Part shown: positions 18,922 to 27,859 of the stretch, one piece after another | Numbering within the stretch: the stretch's first letter is position 1 | Layout: every line of letters begins with the position of its first letter | Assembly (NCBI RefSeq): GCF_050847355.1 | Contig: NZ_CP193755.1 | Span: forward strand, 558,001-622,000 | DNA length: 64,000 nt | Reading direction: 5' to 3' | Source: Limimaricola sp027213785 | GTDB taxonomy: Bacteria; Pseudomonadota; Alphaproteobacteria; Rhodobacterales; Rhodobacteraceae | Notes under the pieces: generated by a model | The model's database searches: none | Seen by the model: only the letters and a program-made list of their open reading frames with translations | Told to the model about the DNA's origin: nothing | Program-made: the position numbers and the translations under genes

Positions 18922-20715
18922 ATGATCCGATCCCGCCGCCAGTCGTCGCCCGAGATCGTGGCCTCCAACACCGTGCCGATCCGCGATCTCGGCGTGATCG
19001 GCGACCGCCGCACCGCCGCCGTGCTCGACCGGATGGGTCGCATCCTCTGGTACTGTCCCTGCCGTTTTGACGGGCCAAGCCTCTTCGCGGGGCTGCTCGA
19101 TCCCGAGGGCGGCGAATGGCGCATCGACATGGATGGCGCGGCACCGGGGCCGCGCCGATATCTCGACGGCAGCGGCATGCTGGAGACACATCTCACAGGC
19201 CCCCAGGGCGATCTGGTCGTGCTCGATTGGATGACCTCCGGGCCACAGGCGCCGATCGGCGTGCTGGTGCGCGAGTTCGGTTCGGCCCCTGCGCCGGTCA
19301 GGGTCACGCTCGATCCGCGCCCCGACTACGCGCGTCGGACCGCGACGCTGTCCGTCAAAGGCGACGCCGCTATGATCGAGGGCATGCGGCTGTACGGCTC
19401 GCACCCGCTGCGCATCTCGGATGGCACGGTGGTGATGGACCTGCCGAAGGACGAGGCCGGCTGGATGATCCTCTCGGATGCGCCGATTTCAAGGCCCGAC
19501 CGCGCCACGCTCGACAACTGGCGCGGCCATACGCTCGGCCATTGGGAGGGCTTGGACGAGGCGGTGAACTACGAGGGCGTATTCGCCGACGACCTCCAGC
19601 GGTCGCTTCGGGCGATCCGGCTGTGTACCCACGAGGAAAGCGGTGCCACCACAGCCGCGGTCACCACCTCGCTGCCCGAGATCGCCGGGGGCGGCCGCAA
19701 CTGGGACTACCGCTATGTCTGGCTGCGCGACGCGGGCATGATCGTCTCGGCGCTCTTGCGACTGTGCCGCAAGGACAGTGAGGGTGAACGGTATCTGCAG
19801 TTCATCTGCCGCTGCAGCGGCACCTCCGAGAACTACCCGATGGCGGTGTTCACCGATCTCGACTGCGAGACCGCGCCGCCCGAGACCGAATTGCCGTTCG
19901 AGGGCTGGCGCGGCTCTCGACCGGTGCGGATCGGCAATGGTGCCGCCGATCAGCTTCAGCTCGATGCCTATGCCAACGTGGCTCTGGCCGCGAAGCTGCT
20001 CTACCGCGAAGGGTCGTCGCAAGGCCGCGCGCATTGGGACGTGGTCGCGGACATCTGCGATTTCCTGAGCCGGAACTGGTGCGAGCCCGATCACGGCATC
20101 TGGGAGGAAACCCCGCCGAAGCCCTATGTCTCGGGCAAGGTGGTCGCCGCCTGCGCGCTGGAATCGGCGGCCGATTACGGCAGCGAAGCCGAGGCCGCGC
20201 GCTGGCGAAGGGCGGCCGGCGAAATCCGTGACTGGGTGGCGCGACATGGCCTGACATCCGAAGGTGCCTATGCCGTGTATCCGGGCTCGGACGAGGTCGA
20301 CGTGACCGCCGCGCTGTTCCCGGTCTGGGACTATTGCGCCGCCGACACGCCCGAGATGCTCGCCACCATCGAGGCGCTGGAGCGTGACTGGAGCCCGGAC
20401 GGGCTGCTCTATCATCGCCGCCTCGAATGCGCCGACGGCACCGAGGAAGGGGTCTTCGTCGCGGCGGGCTTCTGGGTCGCGCAGTACTGGGTGATGCGCG
20501 GCGATCTGGACCGGGCGCATGCGATCATCGAGGCGGGGATCGCGCAGGGCAACGATCTGGGCCTCCTGTCGGAAGAGGCCGATCCGCGATCGGGGGAGAT
20601 GCTGGGCAACATTCCGCAGGCTTTCGCCCATGCCGGAATGATCGGCGCGGTGATCGATCTCAATCGGGCGCTGAAGGCGCGTGCACGAGAGACGCAGGAG
20701 AAATCGAACGGCTGA
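18922..20715 (+). CDS. Glycoside hydrolase family 15 protein (glucoamylase/trehalase-like)
   Basis: A 597-aa cytoplasmic protein (no signal peptide). The N-terminal beta domain begins VPIRDLGVIGDRRTAAVLDRMG (start region about residues 17-38) and the alpha/alpha barrel carries the GH15 signature GGRNWDYRYVWLRDAG near 257-272. GSDEVDVTAALFPVWDY and FVAAGFWVAQYW lie further on. Bacterial proteins of this type hydrolyse alpha-glucosides, maltooligosaccharides or trehalose. It is divergent from egtB and followed after 54 bases by a deiodinase-like redox protein, probably in one transcript. Confidence 0.88.
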   Translation: MIRSRRQSSPEIVASNTVPIRDLGVIGDRRTAAVLDRMGRILWYCPCRFDGPSLFAGLLDPEGGEWRIDMDGAAPGPRRYLDGSGMLETHLTGPQGDLVVLDWMTSGPQAPIGVLVREFGSAPAPVRVTLDPRPDYARRTATLSVKGDAAMIEGMRLYGSHPLRISDGTVVMDLPKDEAGWMILSDAPISRPDRATLDNWRGHTLGHWEGLDEAVNYEGVFADDLQRSLRAIRLCTHEESGATTAAVTTSLPEIAGGGRNWDYRYVWLRDAGMIVSALLRLCRKDSEGERYLQFICRCSGTSENYPMAVFTDLDCETAPPETELPFEGWRGSRPVRIGNGAADQLQLDAYANVALAAKLLYREGSSQGRAHWDVVADICDFLSRNWCEPDHGIWEETPPKPYVSGKVVAACALESAADYGSEAEAARWRRAAGEIRDWVARHGLTSEGAYAVYPGSDEVDVTAALFPVWDYCAADTPEMLATIEALERDWSPDGLLYHRRLECADGTEEGVFVAAGFWVAQYWVMRGDLDRAHAIIEAGIAQGNDLGLLSEEADPRSGEMLGNIPQAFAHAGMIGAVIDLNRALKARARETQEKSNG

Positions 20716-20769
20716 GGCTTTCGCGGGTTGTCTCGGCGACCGATGACACACCAGACGGGGAGACGACCC

Positions 20770-21591
20770 ATGACCTCGACCAGCGATTACGTCTACGACC
20801 ACGTCCAGGCCAGCACCCTGAACAAGGACATGGCCTTTCGACCCGGTACGCCGGGGCCGGGCGACCGGCTGCCAGGCTTCGACCTGCCCGCCGCCACCGG
20901 CGGACGGATCCGCAGCCACGCGATCACCGGCAACAAGCCGATGCTCCTGGTGACCGGCTCCTACACCTGTCCGATGACTGCGGCGTCGAACCCGGCGCTG
21001 AAGCGTCTGCATCGCCGCTATGGCGGCCAGATCGTCTTCGTGATGCTGCATGTGCGCGAGGCGCATCCGGGCGAGCGTTTCGATCAGCCGCACGACATGG
21101 ACACCAAGATCCGCAACGCCCGCATCCTGAAGGAGCGTGACAGCCTGCCCTGGGCCCTCGCGGTGGACGACACGCAGGGCACCCTGCACAAGCAACTCGA
21201 CGAGAAGCCTAACGCCGTCTGGGTCACCGATCGCGAAGGGACCATCGTCTATCGCGGCCTCTGGGCCGGCGACGACGAGGCTCTGGGCGAGGCACTCGAA
21301 GCTGTGTCCAAGGGGCGGATGCCCCGCAAGCGCGAAAGCACGGCACGGCTCAAGCCGATGGCCGCCGGGATCGGCGTGATGCGCGAGGTCACGCAGCGCT
21401 CGGGCCGGCGCGCCGAGGCGGATCTGTGGAAGGCCGCGCCGCCGGTCGCGGCGCTGGCGCGCATCGCCGATCTCTACCGCCCGCTGCCGCCGCATTGGCG
21501 CACGGCTGCTGCTGCCGCAACGATCGGGCTTGGTGCGACGGCACTGATCGGGGCACTGACATCGGCGCGAAGGTCCGCACGCAAGAGGTGA
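20770..21591 (+). CDS. Deiodinase-like thioredoxin-fold protein
   Basis: A 273-aa protein with a thioredoxin-fold domain resembling the iodothyronine deiodinase family. The active-site region reads GSYTCPMTAAS, where animal enzymes have Sec or Cys after TGS-type residues, followed by LKRLHRRYGGQIVFVMLHV and REAHPGE. The residue in the Sec position is Cys63. The C-terminal third is basic and ends with a short hydrophobic, possibly membrane, helix near 250-265. The ATG at 20770 has GGGGAGA before it; earlier in-frame ATGs at 20728 and 20743 do not. Bacterial members have no known iodine role; a peroxide/thiol reductase role is more likely. Confidence 0.72.
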   Translation: MTSTSDYVYDHVQASTLNKDMAFRPGTPGPGDRLPGFDLPAATGGRIRSHAITGNKPMLLVTGSYTCPMTAASNPALKRLHRRYGGQIVFVMLHVREAHPGERFDQPHDMDTKIRNARILKERDSLPWALAVDDTQGTLHKQLDEKPNAVWVTDREGTIVYRGLWAGDDEALGEALEAVSKGRMPRKRESTARLKPMAAGIGVMREVTQRSGRRAEADLWKAAPPVAALARIADLYRPLPPHWRTAAAAATIGLGATALIGALTSARRSARKR

Positions 21592-21715
21592 AATTCCGGG
21601 CAATGCAGTGGCTTGGCCGTCGTCTCGCTTGACCGGTGACGACGGCCGCGCCTAACCTCCCCCTACATGACGGGCCTTGAGGAGGGCCCCGTTCCGAAGG
21701 GGGAGGAGACCCGGG

Positions 21716-22885
21716 ATGACACGAGTGCTCACGGCCACGGCCGTCCTGTTGGGCTGCGCCATGCCCGCATCCGCCGATATCACCATCGCGCATGTCTACG
21801 GCAAGACCGGCCCGCTCGAGGCCTATGCCGCGCAATCGCATGAGGGGCTGATGCTCGGTCTCGAATACGCGACCGAGGGCAGCATGGAGGTGAACGGCGA
21901 GAAGATTGTCGTGATCGAGAAGGACACCCAGTCCAAGCCCGATATCGGCCGCGCCGTTCTGGCCGAGGCCTATGGCGATGACGGTGCCGACATCGCGGTG
22001 GGACCGGTCAGTTCCGGCGTGGCGCTCGCCATGCTGCCGGTGGCCGCCGAATACGAGAAGATCCTGATCGTCGAGCCGGCGGTGGCGGATTCGATCACCG
22101 GCTCGGACTGGAACCGCTACGTGTTCCGCACCGGTCGCAACTCCAGCCAGGACGCGATCTCGAACGCCGTGGCGCTGGGCGGCGAGGGCGTCACCATCGC
22201 GACGCTGGCGCAGGATTACGCCTTTGGCCGCGATGGCGTGGCGGCGTTCCGCGAGGCGCTGGAGGATACCGGCGCCAGCATCGCGCACGAGGAATACGTG
22301 CCGACCGACACCACCGACTTCACCGCCGCCGCCGAGCGGATCTTCGCGGCGATGGAGGGGGTCGAAGGCGAGAAGAAGCTGTTCATCATCTGGGCCGGTG
22401 GCGGTAACCCGATGGGCAAGATCAACGCTATGGATCCGTCCCGCCACGGCATCGAGATCGCCACCGGCGGCAACATCCTCGCGGCGCTCACCGCCTACAA
22501 GGAACTGCCCGGTCTCGAAGGCGCGACCTATTACTACTACGAGATCCCCGACAACCCGGTGAATGACTGGCTGGTGGAGGAGCACATGGCCCGCTTCGAC
22601 GCGCCGCCCGACTTCTTCACCGCAGGCGGCATGGCAGCGGGCATCGCCATCGTCGAGGCGATCGAGAAGGCGGGCTCGACCGAGACCGAGGACCTGATCG
22701 CCACGATGGAAGGCATGGAGTGGGAGACGCCCAAGGGCATGATGCGTTTCCGCCCCGAGGATCATCAGGCGCTGCAATCCATGTATCACTTCCGCACCGA
22801 GGTGCAGGACGGAAAGGATTACGGCGTCCCGGTGCTCGTGCGCGAGCTTGGCATCGAGGACATGGAAATCCCGATCCGCAACTGA
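21716..22885 (+). CDS. Branched-chain-amino-acid-type ABC transporter substrate-binding protein
   Basis: A periplasmic solute-binding protein of the LivJ/LivK type, 389 aa, and the first gene of a complete importer. A signal peptide (TRVLTATAVLLGCAMPASA, cut before DITIAHVYG) is followed by the two-lobed Peripla_BP_6 fold. VAVGPVSSGVALAMLPVA and DYAFGRDGVAAFREAL are typical segments. The start has GGGGGAGGAG upstream. The ligand could be a branched-chain amino acid, urea, a short amide or an aromatic acid; it cannot be fixed from the sequence. Confidence 0.9.
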   Translation: MTRVLTATAVLLGCAMPASADITIAHVYGKTGPLEAYAAQSHEGLMLGLEYATEGSMEVNGEKIVVIEKDTQSKPDIGRAVLAEAYGDDGADIAVGPVSSGVALAMLPVAAEYEKILIVEPAVADSITGSDWNRYVFRTGRNSSQDAISNAVALGGEGVTIATLAQDYAFGRDGVAAFREALEDTGASIAHEEYVPTDTTDFTAAAERIFAAMEGVEGEKKLFIIWAGGGNPMGKINAMDPSRHGIEIATGGNILAALTAYKELPGLEGATYYYYEIPDNPVNDWLVEEHMARFDAPPDFFTAGGMAAGIAIVEAIEKAGSTETEDLIATMEGMEWETPKGMMRFRPEDHQALQSMYHFRTEVQDGKDYGVPVLVRELGIEDMEIPIRN

Positions 22886-22893
22886 GGTATCGG

Positions 22894-22913
22894 GCCGGGC
22901 CTCGGGGCCCGGC
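22894..22913 (+). terminator. Hairpin between binding-protein gene and ATPase gene
   Basis: GCCGGGCC-TCGG-GGCCCGGC forms an 8-bp stem with a four-base loop, 9 bases after the stop and without a T-run. Such hairpins commonly stabilise the upstream mRNA or partly stop transcription, so that binding protein is made in excess over the membrane parts. Confidence 0.45.
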
Positions 22914-22933
22914 TCCCATCCGAAGGCGAGACC

Positions 22934-23698
22934 ATGACCGCGATGCTTCTGGAAACCAAGGATCTGACCGTGCGTTTCGGCGGTCATGTCGCCGTCGACG
23001 CGGTGAGCTGCGGCTTTCGGGCGGGCGAACTTACCGCCATCGTCGGGCCGAACGGTGCCGGCAAGACCACCTATTTCAACCTGATCTCCGGTCAGATCGC
23101 CGCCAGCGCCGGCCGGGTACGGCTGGCCGGGCGTGACATCACCCGGATGAACGTGTCGGAGCGCTGTCGTCTCGGGCTCGGGCGCGCGTTCCAGCTGACC
23201 AACCTGTTTCCCGGCCTCTCGGTGCTGGAGAACCTGCGGCTGGTGGTGCAGGCGCGGCGCGGTCGCGGATCCTCGCTGTTGCGGCTGGCGGGCTCGGATC
23301 GCGAGGTGACACGCGAGGCCGAGGAACTCCTTGCGCGGCTGCGGCTGGAGGCACTGGCGGAGCAGCCGGTTTCGGAGTTGAGCCATGGTAATCAGCGCAA
23401 GCTGGAGGTGGCGCTGCTGATCGCGCTCGATCCGCTGGTCTACATGTTCGACGAACCCACGGCCGGCATGTCGCTCGACGAGGCGCCGGTGGTGCTCGAC
23501 CTGATCGCCGGGCTCAAGGCGCGGGCCGACCGCACCATCCTTCTGGTCGAGCACAAGATGGACGTGATCCGCAGCCTCGCGGACCGGATCATCGTGCTGC
23601 ACAACGGCGCGCTCGCCGCCGACGGCTCCCCTGAGGCGGTGATGGCCTCGGCGGTGGTGCAGGAAGCCTATATGGGGCGGGAACTGGAGGATGTCTGA
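22934..23698 (+). CDS. livG: ABC transporter ATPase, LivG type
   Basis: The first ATPase of the high-affinity branched-chain-amino-acid-type importer, 254 aa. Walker A GPNGAGKTT (about 36-44), signature ELSHGNQRKLEVALLIA, with SHGNQ in place of the usual SGGQQ as is common in LivG, Walker B LVYMFDEPTAGM and the switch His in LLVEHKMD are present. The RBS AAGGCGAG precedes the ATG. Its end overlaps livF by 8 bases. Confidence 0.92.
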   Translation: MTAMLLETKDLTVRFGGHVAVDAVSCGFRAGELTAIVGPNGAGKTTYFNLISGQIAASAGRVRLAGRDITRMNVSERCRLGLGRAFQLTNLFPGLSVLENLRLVVQARRGRGSSLLRLAGSDREVTREAEELLARLRLEALAEQPVSELSHGNQRKLEVALLIALDPLVYMFDEPTAGMSLDEAPVVLDLIAGLKARADRTILLVEHKMDVIRSLADRIIVLHNGALAADGSPEAVMASAVVQEAYMGRELEDV

Positions 23699-24413
23699 GC
23701 CGATCCTGACGCTCGAGGGGGTCGAGACCGATATCGGCCGCTACCACATCCTTTCGGGCGTCGATCTCGAGGTGCCGCGCGGAGAGGTGACGATGCTTCT
23801 GGGGCGAAACGGCGTCGGCAAGACCACGACGCTGCGCAGCGTGATCGGTCATTGGCGCGCGAAATCGGGGCGGATCCTGTTCGACGGACAGGACATCACG
23901 AGGATGCCTACCCCCGCCATCGCGCGGATGGGCCTCGGCTTCGTGCCGGAGGACATGGGCATCTTCTCGGACCTGACGGTCGAGGAGAACATGACGCTGG
24001 CCGCCGCATCCGGTCCGCTGTCGCCCAAGCGTCGCGACCGGATCTTCGCGGCCTTTCCGCCGCTTGCCACGTTCTGGCGCGCGCCGGCGGGCACGCTGTC
24101 GGGCGGTCAGAAGCAGATGCTGTCCATTGCCCGCGCCATGGCCGAGGAGCGTCGGCTCTACCTGATCGACGAACCGACCAAGGGGCTGGCCCCGGCGATC
24201 GTCTCGACCATGGCGGCAGCGCTGCGCGAGTTGAAGCGCGAGGGCGCGTCGATCCTGCTGGTCGAACAGAATTTTGCGGTGGCGCGGGCCTTGGGCGACC
24301 GTGCCGCGGTGATGGAGGGCGGCCGCATCGTCTGGACCGGCGCGATGGCCGAACTGGCCACGGATGCCAAGCTGCAATCGAGGCTTCTCGGGCTGAGCGT
24401 GGAGGGCGCATGA
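23691..24413 (+). CDS. livF: ABC transporter ATPase, LivF type
   Basis: The second ATPase of the importer, 240 aa. Walker A GRNGVGKTT, signature LSGGQKQMLSIARAM, Walker B RLYLIDEPTKGLAP and switch His-equivalent region LLVEQNFAVA are present. The Gln replacing the switch His (VEQNF) is normal for LivF. It is translationally coupled at both ends (overlap with livG, ATGA with livH). Confidence 0.92.
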   Translation: MSEPILTLEGVETDIGRYHILSGVDLEVPRGEVTMLLGRNGVGKTTTLRSVIGHWRAKSGRILFDGQDITRMPTPAIARMGLGFVPEDMGIFSDLTVEENMTLAAASGPLSPKRRDRIFAAFPPLATFWRAPAGTLSGGQKQMLSIARAMAEERRLYLIDEPTKGLAPAIVSTMAAALRELKREGASILLVEQNFAVARALGDRAAVMEGGRIVWTGAMAELATDAKLQSRLLGLSVEGA

Positions 24414-25453
24414 GCGTGCAGAGCGAGGGCGCCCCGGCGCATCGACCGACATTCGCGGCGCTGTCGCCCCGCGACAAGCTGGCGAAATCGGCGCCGTTCC
24501 TGCTGCTGCCGGTGCTGGCGCTGGTCGGGCTGGCGCTGATCGGCACATGGCCGACATGGCTGACGCTGACCGTCTCGGGCCTGGCCATGGGCATGATGAT
24601 CTTCGTCATGGCCTCCGGGCTGACGCTGGTCTTTGGGCTGATGGACGTGATCAATTTCGGCCACGGCGCCTTCATCTCAGTGGGCGCTTTCGTCGGCATC
24701 TCGGTGCTGGGGGGCTTGGGCGACTGGACCGGCGCCGCTTCTCTCGCGCTCAACATGGCCGCGGTACTGGCGGCCGTGATCGCGGCGATGGCCGTGACCG
24801 GCGCGCTGGGCTGGGGGTTCGAGCGGGTGCTGGTGCGCCCCGTCTACGGTGCGCATCTGCGACAGATCCTCGTCACCGTCGGCGGGCTGATCGTGATCGA
24901 GCAGATGATCCACGTGGTCTGGGGGCCTGACGAGATCTTCCTGACGCGCCCCGAGATGCTCAAGGGCGTGACGCTCTTCGCGGGAGCGGCGATCGAGACC
25001 TACCGGCTGCTCGCCGTCGCCGTGGGGATGGTGCTGTTCGTTGCCATGCGGCTGGTGCTGCGGCGCACCAAGATCGGCCTGATCGTGCGCGCCGGCGTGC
25101 AGAATGGCGAGATGGTCGAAGCGCTGGGCTACCGGCTGCGGCTGGTCTTCGTCGGCACCTTCGTCGCGGGCTCGGCGCTGGCGGGCTTGGGCGGGGTGAT
25201 GTGGGGGCTGTATCAGGAGGTGATCACCGCTGGCATGGGCGAGGAGATGATGATCCTCGTTTTCGTCGTGGTGATCATCGGCGGTCTGGGCTCGATCGAG
25301 GGCGCCTTCATCGGCGCACTGATGGTCGGGCTATTGCAGAACTACGTCGCCTTCCTCGCGCCCAAGCTGGCGCTGGTGTCGAATATCGGCCTGATGACGG
25401 CGATCCTGATGTGGCGGCCCGAAGGCATGCTGTCGGTGGTGAGGGCGAAATGA
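24410..25453 (+). CDS. livH: ABC transporter permease, LivH type
   Basis: An inner-membrane permease of the importer, 347 aa, with about eight hydrophobic helices. LTLVFGLMDVINFGHGAFISVGAF is the LivH signature region (residues about 67-90). A hydrophilic N-terminal extension of about 30 residues precedes the first helix and is longer than usual. It starts inside the livF stop (ATGA) and ends with ATGA into livM. Confidence 0.92.
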   Translation: MSVQSEGAPAHRPTFAALSPRDKLAKSAPFLLLPVLALVGLALIGTWPTWLTLTVSGLAMGMMIFVMASGLTLVFGLMDVINFGHGAFISVGAFVGISVLGGLGDWTGAASLALNMAAVLAAVIAAMAVTGALGWGFERVLVRPVYGAHLRQILVTVGGLIVIEQMIHVVWGPDEIFLTRPEMLKGVTLFAGAAIETYRLLAVAVGMVLFVAMRLVLRRTKIGLIVRAGVQNGEMVEALGYRLRLVFVGTFVAGSALAGLGGVMWGLYQEVITAGMGEEMMILVFVVVIIGGLGSIEGAFIGALMVGLLQNYVAFLAPKLALVSNIGLMTAILMWRPEGMLSVVRAK

Positions 25454-26508
25454 TCCGACTGTTCTCGGGCGACGGGCCCCGTTCCACCATTCTCGCGCTG
25501 ATCCTGATCGCGATCGGGCTGGCACTGGCCTTCGCGCCGTTCCTGTTTCCAGGCGTCCGTGCGCTGGAGACGGCGGCGCGGATCTGCATCTTCGTCGTGC
25601 TCGCCGCGAGCTACGACCTGCTCTTGGGCTATACCGGCATCGTCAGCTTCGCGCACACGATGTTCTTCGGGCTTGGCGCCTACGGCATGGCGCTGGCCTC
25701 GACCCATATGGGGCGCGGTTTCGCGGCGCTGGGCGTGGGCACGCTGGCAGGGCTCGCCGCGGCGGTGGCGCTGGCACTCGTGATCGGGCTGTTTTCGCTG
25801 CGCGTGCGGGCGATCTTCTTCGCCATGATCACCCTGGCCGTGGCCTCGGCGGTGACCGTGCTGGCGAGCCAGCTCAGCGCGATCACCGGGGGCGAGGACG
25901 GGCTGGTCTACCAGATCCCGCGCGCGCTCGGTCCCGCGATGCGGCTCGATCTGGAGATCGCGGGCGTCACCATCACCGGCAAGATCCTGAACTACTACCT
26001 CGTCTTCGCGATCTCGCTGGTGCTGTTCCTGGTGATGCTGAGGATCGTCAACTCTCCCTTCGGTCGGGTGCTGCAGGCGATCCGCGAGAACGATTTTCGG
26101 GCCGAGGCAATCGGCTACCGCGTAGTGCGTTACCGGGTCACCGCGACCTGCCTCTCGGCGGGCTTCGCGGCGCTGGCGGGCAGCCTCTGGGCGATCTGGC
26201 TGCGCTATGTCGGCCCCGGCACGACGCTGAGCTTCGAGATCATGCTCGACATCCTCTTGATGGTGGTGATCGGCGGCATGGGCACGATCTGGGGTGCGGC
26301 GCTCGGGGCGACGCTGATGGTGCTGGCGCAGTCCTACTTGCAGAACCTCATGGCGCTGGCCGCCGGAGCGACCGAGGCGCTGCCGATCCTGTCGCGGCTC
26401 CTCGACCCGGATCGCTGGCTTTTGTGGCTCGGGGTGCTGTTCATCCTCTCGGTCTATTTCTTCCCGACCGGCATCGTCGGGCGTCTCAGGGCGCGGGCCG
26501 CGCGATAG
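25450..26508 (+). CDS. livM: ABC transporter permease, LivM type
   Basis: The second permease of the importer, 352 aa, with eight to nine hydrophobic helices. YDLLLGYTGIVSFAHTMFFG and the EAA-like cytoplasmic loop GRVLQAIRENDFRAEAIGY are characteristic of LivM. Together with the preceding four genes it makes a complete five-component transporter. No metabolic gene is attached, so the substrate stays open. Confidence 0.92.
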   Translation: MIRLFSGDGPRSTILALILIAIGLALAFAPFLFPGVRALETAARICIFVVLAASYDLLLGYTGIVSFAHTMFFGLGAYGMALASTHMGRGFAALGVGTLAGLAAAVALALVIGLFSLRVRAIFFAMITLAVASAVTVLASQLSAITGGEDGLVYQIPRALGPAMRLDLEIAGVTITGKILNYYLVFAISLVLFLVMLRIVNSPFGRVLQAIRENDFRAEAIGYRVVRYRVTATCLSAGFAALAGSLWAIWLRYVGPGTTLSFEIMLDILLMVVIGGMGTIWGAALGATLMVLAQSYLQNLMALAAGATEALPILSRLLDPDRWLLWLGVLFILSVYFFPTGIVGRLRARAAR

Positions 26509-26638
26509 GCGGAGCATCGCCGGGACGGGCTGGCGTTTCGTCGCGCCCCATGCATCATGCCGGACCGATAGCACGGGGCGTCGTCGCCCTGTCACCGGAG
26601 CCTGCAAGGTTCCGGGCATGAACCAAGGGGGGCACTAC

Positions 26639-27859
26639 ATGAAGATCGCGATTCTCGGTGGCGACGGTTTCGTCGGCTGGCCGACCTGCCTGCACCTGTC
26701 TGAACAGGGCCATGAGATCCATATCGTCGACAATCTCAGCCGTCGCTGGATCGACACCGAGCTTGGCGTGCAGTCGCTGACGCCGATGGATTCGATTCAG
26801 GAGCGCTGCCGCATCTGGCACGAGTTGACGGGGCGGCGCCTGCGCTTTCACCTGATCGATCTGGCCAAGGAATACGAGCGGCTGAAATCCTGGCTGGCCG
26901 AAGAAAAGCCCGACGCGGTGATCCATTTCGCCGAGCAGCGCGCCGCGCCCTATTCGATGAAGTCCGACCGCCACAAGGTCTACACGGTCAACAACAACAC
27001 CAACGCGACGCACAACCTGCTGGCGGCGCTGGTCGAGACCGGGATCGACGCGCATCTGGTGCATCTCGGCACCATGGGCGTCTACGGCTATTCGAGCGTC
27101 GGCGCGGCGATCCCCGAAGGCTATCTCGATGTCGAGGTCGAAACCCTCGCAGGCGACAAGGCGAAACAGGAGATCCTCTACCCGACCAAGCCCGGCTCGG
27201 TCTATCACATGACCAAGAGCCTCGATCAGATCCTGTTCCAGTTCTACGCCCAGAACGACGGCCTCAGGATCACCGACCTGCATCAGGGCATCGTCTGGGG
27301 CACCCATACCGACCAGACCCGGCGGCACGAGCAGCTGATCAACCGCTTCGATTACGACGGTGATTACGGCACGGTGCTGAACCGGTTCCTGATCCAGGCC
27401 GCGATCGGCCACCCGCTCACCGTCCACGGCACCGGCGGCCAGACGCGCGCCTTCATCCATATCCAGGACTCGGTGCGCTGCATCGAGCTGGCGCTGGGCG
27501 ACGCGCCGAAATCGGGCGAGCGGGTGCGCATCTTCAACCAGATGACCGAAACGCATCGCGTGCGTGACCTGGCCGAGATGGTGGCCAAGAAGACCGGCGC
27601 GCGCGTTGCTTACCTGCCGAACCCGCGCAAGGAGGCCGAGGAGAACGAGCTCGTGGTGCGCAACGACCAGTTCCTGAAGCTCGGCCTCGAGCCGATCACC
27701 CTGCAGGAGGGGCTTCTGGACGAGGTGGTCGAGGTGGCGAAGAAATACGCGCATCGGATCGATCGCTCGCGCGTGCCCGCCGTCTCGGCCTGGACCCGCG
27801 ACCTCGGCGCGCGCGTCGAGCGCGATCCCGAGGGCCGGGCGCTGCGCTCCGCCTCGTGA
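26639..27859 (+). CDS. sqdB: UDP-sulfoquinovose synthase
   Basis: Makes UDP-sulfoquinovose from UDP-glucose and sulfite, the committed step to sulfoquinovosyl diacylglycerol. The 406-aa SDR protein has the glycine motif LGGDGFVGWPTCLHL, NLSRRWIDTELG, FAEQRAAPYSMKS and TMGVYGYSSVG, all strongly typical of SqdB. The catalytic YxxxK lies in VYHMTKS. The start MKIAILGG has AAGGGGGG upstream; an ATG seven codons earlier has none. It is first in an sqdB-sqdD-sqdC operon. Confidence 0.96.
   Translation: MKIAILGGDGFVGWPTCLHLSEQGHEIHIVDNLSRRWIDTELGVQSLTPMDSIQERCRIWHELTGRRLRFHLIDLAKEYERLKSWLAEEKPDAVIHFAEQRAAPYSMKSDRHKVYTVNNNTNATHNLLAALVETGIDAHLVHLGTMGVYGYSSVGAAIPEGYLDVEVETLAGDKAKQEILYPTKPGSVYHMTKSLDQILFQFYAQNDGLRITDLHQGIVWGTHTDQTRRHEQLINRFDYDGDYGTVLNRFLIQAAIGHPLTVHGTGGQTRAFIHIQDSVRCIELALGDAPKSGERVRIFNQMTETHRVRDLAEMVAKKTGARVAYLPNPRKEAEENELVVRNDQFLKLGLEPITLQEGLLDEVVEVAKKYAHRIDRSRVPAVSAWTRDLGARVERDPEGRALRSAS

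Noticed and set aside
19489..21603. A 704-codon minus-strand frame across the GH15 and deiodinase-like genes
   Set aside because: Same pattern: antisense of two clear genes, no domain, composition of a shadow frame. The frames opposite trpB (59663-61888) and rpsA (56712-58202) were rejected for the same reason.
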